From Tilletiopsis washingtonensis (taxonomy: Eukaryota > Basidiomycota > Exobasidiomycetes > Entylomatales): a stretch of DNA of 64,000 nt. The notes beneath the pieces were generated by a model. It was not told the origin of the DNA, made no database searches, and saw nothing but the letters and a program-made list of their open reading frames with translations. This document shows positions 10,254 to 20,800 of the stretch, piece after piece. The position numbers and the translations under genes are program-made. The DNA lies in the NCBI RefSeq assembly GCF_003144115.1, contig NW_020312014.1, positions 1 to 64,000 on the forward strand, written 5' to 3'. Numbering within the stretch: position 1 is the first letter of the stretch; every line of letters starts with the position of its first letter.

Positions 10254-11814
10254 TCAGGTCGCACCGAGTCCTCCGGGCCTGCTTCGACGGAGCATGAGCC
10301 GCAGTCTTGCCTCGCGAGCCAGAGCGCGCAGACGTGCCTCCGACTCCTCGCTGCTCTGCGCAGGCTGTCCTTCGGGCAAAGACGCCACCGACGGACCCTT
10401 GGACTCTGCAGCACGCTCTGCTAGGGCAGCACGCTCGACGTCGAGCCTTTGGAGAAGGGCCGCTCGCTGCAGCGCGATCTGCGCTCGCGTGGGCGGCGCT
10501 TGCACAGCAGCTGGCGCATCCGCAAGAGCAGTGACGACCGCTGGCGGTGGCGCAGCAGACGGAGGCTCTTGCTCAGATGCCGACAGCCCAACCGCCGCTG
10601 TGGGAGCTACAGCTGCACTCGCTGGCGTGCACGCGTCTACTTGACGCCGTGTCCGACGCGCTGGCGCTTCGCGCGAGCGGCGCCGCTTGTTGCCAGGCGC
10701 TGGCGAGCCGAGCGGCAGGTAGCTTACGCTGCGGTCCCACTCGCGCAGGCCGCGGTTGCTGCGCATGTAGCAGTCGAGCTCGTGCAGAAAGTGCTCGGTG
10801 TGCGGCTGCAGAAAGGCATGCAGCAGACGCACAGCCTCGTCGGAGCGCAGCGAGACGGTGCGTGCGAGTGCGGCAATGTAGGCCCGCAGGAAGGGCACAT
10901 CGAGGCCCGTCGCAGTGCCGCCGCCGAGCGGCAGCGCATAGAGCTCGCGGTGCAGAAAGGCGGAGAGGCGTGCCTGCGCTGCACTGCTTTGCGCAATGGC
11001 ACTCGGCGACGCCGTGGCAGAGTAGCCGCTCGCGCGATTCGAGCCGACGTGCTGTGGTCCGCGGTCAGCCGGCAGCACATCATGCTGCGCGCTGGAGCCA
11101 CTCACCAGCGCCCAGCGATCGTCGACGTACGCGCTGCGCCGCTCCCGCACCTGCAGGTCCCAGGCCTCCTCAACGCTGCGACGCGGCACCGGAGCGCCGA
11201 AGCGCGGACGGCGCGGCGGCAAGAGCGGCGCCCCCGACAGCCCAGCATGCGCCGGTGCGGGTGGTGCAGCAAAGGCATAGCGGCTGCCCGACGGCGTAGC
11301 ATGCAGGTTGTGCAGCACATACGGCCCCAGCGGAACAGAGCACAGCGGACACTGTGTCCACCAGCGAGAGTCAGCAAGAGGCCACCTAGGGCGCATGCCA
11401 GGCGCCGGCCAGCCGCGGCGGGCCGTGCTCAGCTCGCCGCCAGGTGCCAGACTGTGCGCAAGCCCCGGGCCCGCGCCCTCTACAGCGTCTCGCCAGAAGT
11501 CGCCGTCGCCACTCCACTGCGCTGCCGAGCCGCCGCCTGCTGCCACTCACACGAGCGCTGACGTCGCGCCACGTCACGATGCACGGCAGGCAGAAGAGGG
11601 CGTGCGAGCAGGCCGGCAGCACGACACGGTCGAGCGACGCCGGCGCCGTCGGGCTGCTGCGGCGGTGCAGCGTCGGCGCATGCGTGCCTGGAATCGGCGG
11701 CAGCGCCTGCAGGCAGATGAGGCAGCAGTCGGCCTCGTCGGCGGCCGGCGGCGGCGGCCTGCGTGGCGACGTGGAGCCGGCGGCGGGCGCCGTGGCGGCC
11801 GGCTGCTGTGCCAT
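10254..11814 (-). CDS. Topors-like RING-type E3 ubiquitin ligase
   Basis: Three exons: 11814-11551, 11351-11106, 11051-10254; 435 aa. The RING finger starts near residue 41 with CCLICLQALPP and continues LPACSHALFCLPCIVTW; joining exon 1 to exon 2 across a 199-nt intron gives the closing pair SARCPLCSVPLG in correct spacing. Downstream, RRSAYVDDRWAL joins HVGSNRASGY, and then RLSAFLHRELYAL ... LLHAFLQPHTEHFLHEL, which matches the conserved region after the RING in Topors. The second intron (54 nt, 11052-11105) is a stop-free multiple of three. Topors proteins are nuclear ligases for ubiquitin and SUMO; the fungal substrate is unknown. The tail is basic and Ala-rich and probably disordered. 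An in-frame ATG at 11925 would extend the N terminus by 37 residues. Confidence 0.8.
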
Positions 11815-12855
11815 GGGTGCCAGTGCGGCGCCGTGCGCAGTGCTGCTGGCACGCCGCGCCCAGCGAGCCGTGGAGTGGATGGGGCGATGCGATGCGGTGC
11901 GGTGAGGAGCGTGGAGGCGAGGCAAGTCGAAGCAGCGCAGCCGCCTCGCTGACGCTTGATCCGGCGGAGCAGCGTGGGAACAGCAGCCAGCGCATCTCGC
12001 CGCGCCCTTTCACGCCAGCGCGGGCAAGCGAGGCGTGTGGAGGAGGCTGCCGCCCCCGCGGCCGCGTCGCAACACGCATCTAGCGGCGCACCCCGACGAA
12101 TGCCGCGGGCGCGCGGCTCTGGCGATGGCGGCACCCGCTGCGCCCGCTGCCGAGCTTTGCTGCGGCGTGCGAGTGCGGGGAACGCGGGAACAGCGGCGCG
12201 CAACGGCGGCGAGGGGGGCCGAGGAGGCGGGGTGCGGTTGAGCTGGCGGCGGACCCTCGCGCCTCGCCCTCGCCGCGCCGTGATGATCGGCACGGCGCAC
12301 GCGCCGCGGCATGCCCAAGCCACGCGCCAGCGCCGCGCTGCTGACGACGCCGGCGCGCCTGCTGGCCCGCTCCAGCACCAGCTTCCCCGCACCGCTCCGC
12401 CTCCTCGGCCAGCTTCACACCACCACCTGCAACAGCACTCGGCACACACTCGCGGCCGTCACACGTAGACTCTGCGCCGCCGCTCTCGCAGCGCGCCCTT
12501 CCGTTCTTCACAGCGCGTGCTCAGGTGAGTCGCCGTGCCACGCCTCTGCCTCGCTGCACCGCCTCGGGCCAGAACATGGCTGCGCGGCTTGCACCGCCGC
12601 AGCCGCACCGTAGCGGCCACTGCGGTGCTCAGCCTGCCATGATCACCTCGCTCCCGGCGAGCTTGCTCCTCGGCTGGCCAGCGCTGTGACGCGACTGGGC
12701 GCGCTGATTGGCGGTACGCACCCTGCGGCGTGTGCTTCTCGCACAAAGTGCTCCCACCGCGGCACCTCAGGGGCCGGATGGTTACGAGAGACGATCGCGC
12801 ACCGACGCGTGTCAACCCCACCGCTACCACCACCACGCACGCCCCACGCTGACCC
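11815..12855. other. Divergent intergenic region, about 1.04 kb
   Basis: Lies between the RING ligase (-) and the kinase-hydrolase gene (+). One plus-strand frame, 12311-12613, starts with an Arg/Ser/Thr-rich segment resembling a mitochondrial presequence and carries a good donor (CAG|GTGAGT near 12525), but no matching downstream exon could be assembled. An in-frame TGA at 12850-12852 directly precedes the kinase start codon. Nothing else recognised. Confidence 0.45.
12311..12613 (+). CDS. Doubtful small ORF with presequence-like start
   Basis: 100 codons beginning MPKPRASAALLTTPARLL. It is rich in Arg, Ser, Thr and Ala and nearly lacks acidic residues until the end, like a mitochondrial targeting peptide. 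A GTGAGT donor at about 12525 suggests that it could be the first exon of a small gene or an upstream exon of the kinase transcript, but I could not find a partner exon. It may equally be a chance frame in GC-rich DNA. Confidence 0.2.
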   Translation: MPKPRASAALLTTPARLLARSSTSFPAPLRLLGQLHTTTCNSTRHTLAAVTRRLCAAALAARPSVLHSACSGESPCHASASLHRLGPEHGCAACTAAAAP

Positions 12856-15800
12856 ATGCCCGACTCCTCGCCGCTCGCCGGCGCGTCCAGCTCGTCGCGT
12901 CTCGCCGCACGCCTCTCGCAGCTCCGGCGTCCGCTGCTCGTCGTCGCTGCCGCTGCTGCTGGGCCGTCTGCGCCGTGCTCGCCTTCCACCCGGACGCCCG
13001 CCTCCTCGCAGCCGCCGTCGCCGCGCTTCAAGCCGCCGCGCACGCCGCGCACGCGCGACCGCCTCAACATGGTCGGCCACAACCTGCACAGCGCATTCCG
13101 CAGCTGGTTCAAGGATGTGAGTGGGCGCTGGCATGTAGTCGCTGCGCAGCGCTAACAGTGCTGTTCAGACTGAGGAAGATGGCACGCCGCTGCTGCCTGC
13201 AGCGCTGTCAAAGAAGTACACGGTGCTGCCGCGCGTGCTGGGCCAGGGCAGCTTTGCCGTCGTCAAGGCGTGCGTCGAGCGCGCCACGGGCACAGAGCGC
13301 GCGCTCAAGATCATCGCCAAGCGCCCGTTGAAGGACAGCAACGAGAAGATGCTCGAGGAGGAGATTGCCATCCTGGGCAAGGTGGAGGAGGCGCACGTGT
13401 GAGTCGCAGTGGTCGTAGGTGCCCGCGTGCGGAGCTGAGACCTGCTGCAGCATCAAGATGTGGGACCTCTACGAGACGAAGGAGGTGCGTGACGTTGCTA
13501 GGCTCCTGCATGTCCGGCACTGACGAGGCCGTCGCAGGGAGTCTTCATCGTGACGGATCTCTGCCGCGGCGGCGAGCTCTTCGACCGGCTGGTGCGTGCT
13601 GCAAGGCCGCCCGCCGCTGGCCGCACTGACAGCCCCTCCCTCCAGGTCGAGAAGGTGCACTACAACGAGCTCGACGCACGGCACATTGTACGGCAAATAT
13701 TCCAGGGCGTGGCGTACCTGCACGCCCACGACATCATCCACCGCGACCTCAAGCCCGAGAACATCCTGCTGCGCGACGCCGGCGAGCCGTCTGACGTGGG
13801 TGCTGGCCGCTGCGTATCCTCTGATCGCGCTGACCTCGGCCGTGCAGATTGTCATCTCCGACTTTGGCCTGTCGCGTTTCATTCCCGACGAGGGCCTGCT
13901 GATGACGGCCTGCGGAAGCCCGCAATACGTTGCGCCCGTGAGTGTCGACGCCGCACCGCAGACTCGCCGCGCTGACCCCGCTCGTAGGAGGTGCTGCTCG
14001 GCAAGGGCTACGGCCCGCCGGTCGACATTTGGAGCGCCGGCGTCATTGCCTACTGCCTGCTCGCCGGCTACACGCCTTTCTACGGCGAGGACCAGCCGTC
14101 GCTGTTCCAGCAGATCATCGGCATGCACGTCGAGTTCGAAGAGCAGTACTGGAGCGACATCTCGCAGGGCGCCAGGGACTTCATCCTGCGCTGCCTCTGC
14201 CCCGCCGAGCAGCGCCTCACGGCCGCGCAGGCGCTGCAACATCCGTGGCTCAGCAACCTGCCTACGATTTCGCACGACACGCCCGACGAGCACCGCGGCG
14301 CCTGCCTCAAGGAGGTCGCCAAGCGGCACTCGACGTCGAAGCAGAAGTTCGGCCGCGCCGTCACGGCCGTCGAGACGGTGGCGTACCTGCGCAAGCTGCA
14401 CACGCTGCGGCAGCAGCACTCGCACCCGGACATGCATCCCGAGAAGCTGCACAGCCTGCTGCGCGTCGCCACTGCCATCGACATCAACACCGAGGGCCAG
14501 GCCGTCGTCAACCCGCACGCGACGGCGGAGCAGGCGCGCGACGCGCAGATGCTCATCGACAAGGCGTCGTCAAAGACGCTGACGCCCGAGCCGTCGCGCG
14601 ACTCGTCGCTGCTGGACGAGAAGCGCAGTCACGGGCAGCGCGCGCCGTCGCGCATGGACGTCGAGCTGTGCATCATGGGTGGCACAGCACCGACGCGCGG
14701 CAGCGGCGGCGGCGGCACGAGTGCTGCCGCAGCCGCTGCCGAGGCCACGTCTCACGGCGAGAACCCGGCCGGCAACTCGCTGGGCCGGCCAGTGGAGGAC
14801 GCAGAGGCTGGCAAGCAGGGCGGCGCGCCGGACAGTCCTGCGCGGTCCGCATCGGGCCTGTCCGACACGACCCTCAAGCCATCGGGCCGCAGCAGTGCCG
14901 CCAAGCAGGCCAGCGCCGCGCCGACCAAGGAGTCGACGCTCGACGCGCTGCTCGACCAGTACAAGTCGAGCGCGCTGCCGTCGTCGGCGCGCGTCGACCC
15001 GCACGCGCCGCTCACGCAGCCCGAGGGCATGAGCCTGTCCAAGGCGTGGCGCTACGTGCCCTTTCTCTTCAACCAGGGCATCTCGATTGGCAGCGCAATC
15101 GCCTCGCACGCCATGTACGGGCCGCTGAAGAAGAGCTGGGGCCTCGAGATGACGATCTTCACGCGCATCATCCGCGAGACGGCGCGCTACTCGGAGTTTG
15201 CCACGATCTCGGGCCTGCAGAACTTCTTTGAGATCAGCAACTTCCTGCCCGTGCCCAAGGACGGCCTCATCACGCCCGTGACGTTCCGCGTCAAGAAGCG
15301 CGGCCTGCGCGGCCTGCTCGCCGAGGCCGACGCGGCCGAGGACGGCAAGCGCGAGCTGACGGGCGAGTGGGTCGTCGGCAAGCAGACGTGGCGCCGCCTG
15401 CAGGCCGAGTGGCGCACGGGCAAGAGCCGCGACAAGGAGCGCGTCATTCTCTACATCCACGGCGGCGCGTACTTTATCATGTCGGCCGTGACGCACCGGC
15501 CGGTGACGATCTCGCTGTCCAAGTACACCGAGTGCCGCGTGTTTGGCATCAACTACCGCCTGGCGCCCGGCTGCCAGTTCCCGGGCCCGCTGCACGACGT
15601 CGTCTCGTCCTGGTTCCGCCTCGTCGACGACCTCGGCATCCCACCGGGCAACATCGTGCTCGGTGCCGACTCGGCCGGCGGCGGCCTGGCGCTGGCGCTG
15701 ATGTACTACCTGCGCGACAACAAGTACGACCTGCCCGCCGGCGCGATTCTGTTCAGCGTGAGTTGCATCGCGTCGCGTCGTGACCACATGCTGATGCCTC

Positions 15801-17010
15801 GCGCAGCCCTGGGTCGACCTGACCATGTCGTGCGACTCGTGGGAGACGAATGCCGAGTTCGACTATCTGCCGCAGATGACCAGTGGCAACCACATGGACC
15901 CGGTGCGCGCGTATCTCGGCGACAACATCGACAAGTACATCACGCATCCGTACGCGAGCCGTGAGTCATGCGCCAGCTTGCTGTGTCCGCATTACTGACC
16001 CCTGCCCAGCGCTCTTCGGCGACATGCACGGCCTGCCGCCGCTGCTCATCCAGTGCGGCGACGCCGAGGTGCTGCGCGACGAGTGCACGCTGCTCGCACA
16101 CAAGGCGTCGCTCTCGGGCGTCGCCGTGCGCCACGAGCTGTACGAGGACTGCGTGCACGTGTTCCAGGCATTCCTCTTCCTCGACGCCTCGCGCAAGGCG
16201 CTGCAGTCCGCACGGCACTTTGTGCGCACCGCACTCGACAAGCGCGGCCGCCGCAAGGCCGAGCAGCGCGAGGGCAGTCGCAAGGACGTCGACGCCGAGA
16301 TGCGCGCCGGCATGCAAAACGAAAAGGGCGAGCGCGTCGAGCCGCGCACCGGCCGGACACCCGGGCCGGGCGACCGCGAGGGCGCCGACTCGGACACCGA
16401 GACGATGGGCCAGGGCTCGAGCACAATGGACGGCAACGCCGCCGACGAGCGCAGCGACGACGACTGGTCCGAGTTCGAGGGGCGCCTCAAGCAGGGCGTG
16501 GCCAAGACGGCCAACGCGCCGGCCAAGCTCGCCGCCAAGGCGCTGGGCGTCGACGACGAGGACGTCACGCGCCAGCAGGCCAACGCCGGCGAGGGCTCGA
16601 GCCGCGCGAGCGAGAAGCGCGCCTCTGCCTCGTCGAGCGAGATGCGCCGCAGCCAGAGCCAGCCGTCGGACGCGCCCTCGATCACGCCGACCTCGCCGCT
16701 GGCCAGCGGCAGCACCGCCGCAGCATCGCCCGCACCGGGCAGCGCGCGCAAGCACCGGCGCAACCTCTCCAACACGTCGGGCGTCACGCCGTACTCGCTC
16801 TCGGCGGCGCGCGAGCGCGCCGAGGCGGGCATGAAGCAGCAGGAGTCGGCGGCGCAGGCACACAACCTCGCGCGCTTCCACGACCCGGCGCAGGCGCTCA
16901 AGCCCAAGATGCGGCGCACGGCGAGCAACGCCGCCATCGATGGGCTGCTGCAGTCGTTCGAGACGGACCCCAAGGCTGTGCGCACGCGCGTCTTTACGCC
17001 GGGAGAGTAG
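12856..17010 (+). CDS. CaMK-type protein kinase continuous with an alpha/beta-hydrolase
   Basis: Nine exons: 12856-13116, 13169-13398, 13451-13484, 13538-13591, 13646-13795, 13848-13937, 13988-15757, 15807-15960, 16010-17010; 1247 aa. The kinase spans about residues 100-367: glycine loop LGQGSFAVVKA, VAIK-type lysine in RALKIIAK, HRDLKPEN (catalytic Asp227), DFG at 248, and P-E at 273-274. A CaMKI-like autoinhibitory/calmodulin-binding segment follows (SKQKFGRAVTAVETVAYL). After a Ser/Ala-rich linker, an HSL-type (PF07859-like) hydrolase carries HGGAYF at 764, GADSAGGG with nucleophile Ser835, Asp932 in CGDAEVLRDE, and His964 in DCVHVFQ. A roughly 260-residue disordered tail ends the protein. 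Exon 7 (1770 nt) holds the C-lobe, linker and most of the hydrolase with no stop. Likely roles are calcium signalling and lipid or ester hydrolysis; a link between them is inference. Confidence 0.85.
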
Positions 17011-17047
17011 CTGCGGCGCGTGTCTCTTGTCGTGGCGCGATTCATCA

Positions 17048-17914
17048 TTACAGCATCTGCGCGCAGGCGTCCGCCAGCGTGGCGTCGTCCAGGGCGAGGA
17101 GCGTGTAGACCTCATAATCCGTGGTGATCGCGATAAGATGACTGGATAGTGTCAGCGTGTAGTCGTGGCGCGCGCATCGCAATGCAGCTCACTCGCTGAA
17201 CAGCTGCTGCACACGCTCGGGCACGACAGCCGACGGCGTCGAGGCATTGACGCTTGGCGCATCCAGCGGCGCAGACATATTGGCTGCCGAGCTCCACAGC
17301 GCCGCCTGGGCGCCGACGGACGCCAGCACCGCGGCCTCCTGCGCCGGCACGGTGAGCGCCTCGCGGATGGCCGTTGCATTGGGCGCCGGGCTGACGAGGA
17401 GGGGACAGAAGGTTCGCGGCGCTGCGGCTAATTTTGAGAGCGCCACGTCGTTGCCTTTGGAGATTCGGACAGCGCAAAGCGTCAGTAGCTGCGCCGATGC
17501 GTGTGCGGCGAGCGGCGCCGAGTTCGTGAACGGCGCTGGTGGGCTGCGGGCCGTGGCGTTGAGGAGCTCGTCGTAGTAGGCGTCGAGGAGCGACACGCCG
17601 GTGCTGTTGCCGCGATTGTCGCCCCAGCGCTGCGCCACGGCGGGCGTGCGGGCCACCGAGATGAAGGGGTACGCCGGCGAGCCGACAAAGGGCGCAGGCG
17701 CGTCGAGTCCGCTGAGCTGGAAAGCGCTCCTCACGGCTGCTGCCTCGTCGCTGCGTGCGTCGGCTGTCACCGGCAGCGCAGCGCGGGCCAGAGTGCTGTA
17801 TAGGATACCGCGCTGCATGGTGGCCAAAACGGCGCGCACCTCGGCGAGCGACTCGGGCGCGGCGGCGGTGGACGATGCAGCGAGGAGCGCAAGCGGGGCG
17901 AGATATACGCGCAT
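17048..17914 (-). CDS. Secreted protein of unknown function
   Basis: Two exons, 17914-17193 and 17141-17048, separated by a 51-nt intron; 271 aa. The N terminus MRVYLAPLALLAASSTAAAP is a clear signal peptide. The mature part is Ala/Ser-rich with several N-glycosylation sequons (NRGNST, NATAR, NATAI, NMSA, NAST) and two cysteines. Exon 2 contributes the ending ITTDYEVYTLLALDDATLAD. I do not recognise the family, and there is no membrane anchor at the C terminus. It converges on the kinase-hydrolase gene, 37 bp away. A cell-wall or extracellular role is only a guess from the signal peptide. Confidence 0.72.
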
Positions 17915-18839
17915 GTTCGGAGAGGTGTGGTGGTGTGAAGCACGGCTGCTGGCGCCGCAGGAAGAAGGTCCGAGCGCGCTGCTCAGGGGGCGGGGCGGGG
18001 GCGTCAGGGGACCGAGCGCGCGATCCGCCGTCGCGTGCTTCGCTGCCAGACAAAGATGCAGTGAGATGCGCCCAGCGGTGAAGGTGGCAGCGGACTCTGC
18101 AATCGGGTCGAGCAGTAGCAGGAGAAGATTGTGCGCACAAACGGTTCGGCACACACGCATGCCGTCTCGCAGTCTCAGCCTGGGGACGCCGCGGCAGGAC
18201 ACGGGATGCGAGGGGCAGTGCCGGGTGCGTAAACGTGGGAGCAGCGCCACCGACAGGCGCCGCATCTCGGCGATCTCCGCATTCCTGCGTCGCTTGGCCT
18301 TGCCAGCAGTTGCAGCATCAGCAGTTGGTGCGATGGCGGAGGCTGGGCGGTGGCGGCTGACAGCGGCCTGCACGCCTGCACCGCGCTGGACCCTGGCGCG
18401 ATGTGGAGCTGTCGCGCGACAGCCGTGCACGCGCATCTGCATCTGGCGCGGCGTCCTGCGCCGCTGACCACGCCCGGCAACCGTCAGGGCAAATCGGCAC
18501 AGCGCTCGGCGTGGCAAGACACATCGCATGCAGCGGCAATTCTCAAAGGCGAGGAGCCAGCGCTGCAGCCTTCCTTGTATAGCGGTACAAGACGATCCGC
18601 GCGGGCGCGGCACGTGCGCCACGCGGCGGCGGCAGTGACGCGCCTTGCTCCACCTGCCCTCGTTGCCATGACGACGGCTGCACCCTGAACGGGAAGCGCA
18701 ACTGCCGCTTGCGCTCGCAGCAAGAGGCGTTTGCAACGGCGCGACCCTCCGGCCCACGCTGCGCCGCCAACCTCATAAGCGCTGGGCCTCGCCGCTGCGC
18801 CCTTGTCTCGCCACCACCACCACCCCCAAGCACCCCACC
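17915..18839. other. Divergent intergenic region, 925 bp
   Basis: Upstream region of the secreted protein (-) and the alcohol dehydrogenase (+). A long minus-strand frame continues through it from the secreted gene but has no conserved content. No RNA gene or repeat seen. Confidence 0.55.
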
Positions 18840-20292
18840 ATGACGCCCGACATTCCCAAGCAGATGAAGGCGGCGCGCATCACGCAGTTCAAGCAGCCCA
18901 TGGCGTGCGAGACGATCGACGTGCCCAGCAAGCTCGAGGGCCACGAGTGCCTCATTAAGTGAGCCGCACACGCCTCGGCATCGCCGCAGCTGTGCTCACA
19001 CCTCAATCGCAGGATTCAGGCCGCAGGCTGGTGCCACACAGACCTGCAAGTCTGTGATGGGGTCTACGAAGCTCAAGGCGCCCACAGCGGCCTCGTGGGT
19101 AGCCACGAGCCTGCTGGGCTGGTGGTCGAGCTCGGCCCCGACGCGGAGAAGGAGGGCAAGATCAAGATTGGCGACCGCGTCGGCTCGACGAACACGTTTG
19201 GATTTTGTGGTGCCTGCTCGAGCTGTCGCCAGGGCAAGCAGCTGTGCGAGAACATCAAGGGCCTGCTCGGCCTGACGGTGAGCCGCGCGCTCAAGCCACC
19301 CACCCCCACATGCTCACGCCGCCTTGCCAGATCGACGGCGGCTTCTCCGAGTACATGAAGGCGGATGCCCGCGTCGTGACGCGCATCCCCGACTCGATCG
19401 ACTTTGTCTCGGCCGCCCCGCTCTTCTGCGCCGGCGCTACGGTCTACGGCGCGCTCATGGCCGCCGACCTGAAGAAGGGCCAGTGGGTCGCCATCGTCGG
19501 ATGCGGCGGTCTCGGACACCTTGGCTGTCAATATGCGCGAGCGCTTGGGGTGTGAGTGTCGCTGTGGTCAGTCTCCAGCTCCGGCTGACGCCGCCTTCCC
19601 GCCGCAGCAACGTCGTAGCCGTCGACAACCGCCAGGAGGGCCTCGAAGTGCTTAAGAAGGCGCCCAAGCACCTGCAGCCCGACGAGACGCGCCTCATCGA
19701 CTCGGACGAGAGCAAGGAGAGCGTCGCCAAGGAGCTCGGCGGCGCCTTCCACGAGACGAACGCGGGCGTGGACCGCGTCGTCATCTGCGCCGAGGACAAG
19801 AACCTCGTGCTCTGGAGCCAGAAGCTCCTGCGCAAGGGCGGCATCATCGTCGACGTGGGCCTCGTGAGTGCCGACGCGCCTGCGCCGCTGTCACTGCTGT
19901 GCGCGTGCTCACCGCCAAATCTTGCTCCTCTCCCTCCCCTGCAGCCTGCCGATGGACCGGTGCGTCGCCCGCACGTCCACTCGCCTTCGGCACATCGCGC
20001 TGACTTCTCCCGCGTGCAGTTCCTTGTCGACAGCTTTGCGCTCAACTTCTGTGAACAGCAGCTGCGTGGCCGCCTGATCTGCTCTCCCGAGGAGATCGAG
20101 AGCATGCTGAAGCTGCACGCGGACAACTCGTGCGAGACGTACGTCGAGAAGACGTACCGTGTCGAGCAGATCAACGACATGGTGAGCCTCGCGCCGCAGA
20201 CGCGCCCGGCGCACTCCGCTGATGCCCAATCGCAGATCGAGCACTACAAGTCCAAGAGTCTCATGGGCCGCCTCGTGATGGACTTCCAGTAG
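18840..20292 (+). CDS. Zinc-dependent alcohol dehydrogenase
   Basis: Medium-chain dehydrogenase/reductase that interconverts alcohols and aldehydes or ketones with NAD(H); probably cytosolic. Seven exons: 18840-18958, 19013-19277, 19331-19551, 19608-19863, 19945-19959, 20020-20181, 20236-20292; 364 aa, the normal size. Catalytic zinc ligands are in GWCHTD and SHEPAG, structural zinc cysteines in CGACSSCRQGKQLC, and the Rossmann glycines in GCGGLGHLG. The start is confirmed by the usual fungal beginning KAARITQF. Exon 5 is only 15 nt and encodes PADGP, placed where the family has a short loop after VDVGL. The motif GSHEPAG departs slightly from the usual GHEGAG, so the substrate range may differ. 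Confidence 0.9.
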
Positions 20293-20747
20293 GGAAGTGC
20301 GCCCCTCCTTCTGCCGTGGCCCGTGACGAATGCGATGCGTGACCTCCTACTCCGTGGCCTGCTTGTGTGGGGCCGGTTGCCAGCCCGGTGGGGGGAGCTG
20401 CTGCAGCATGCCGTGCAGACAGCGACCGGGCCTCCGCCGGCTGCTGCAAGGCGCTTGCCGTTGCCCAGCGCAGGCTTGCGATGGCGTTGCCGTGGGAGCA
20501 CGCACCGCCCCGCCCCCGCGCGGGCCGCGGCGTGCGCCTCCGGCTTGCAGCGCGTGGGAACAGGCGGCGGGCGGCATGCGCGGCGGCCGCGGCGGGCGGC
20601 CGATCGCCGCGGCCGGATTATCACGGGCGGCCTGCGAGCCAACGGCGGACGGCGGCTGAGGTTAAGAAGCGCCGCGCGCGTCCGGCAATCTGCGGCCGCC
20701 GCACATTTCGCCCATCTCTCCTCCGCACCACCACCTCCGCCGCTGCC
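20293..20747. other. Intergenic region, 455 bp
   Basis: Between ADH and BNA2, both on the plus strand: 3' end of the first and promoter of the second. Very GC-rich around 20510-20630. No feature recognised. Confidence 0.5.
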
Positions 20748-20765
20748 ATGCTCAACGCCGCCGCA

Positions 20766-20800
<35 letters not shown>

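Noticed and set aside
14570-15826. 418-codon minus-strand ORF
   Set aside because: Antisense to the kinase-hydrolase exon, whose motifs establish the coding strand.
12856-17010. Two separate tandem genes, kinase then hydrolase
   Set aside because: No stop codon and no house-style splice donor separates them; kept as the main alternative to the fusion.
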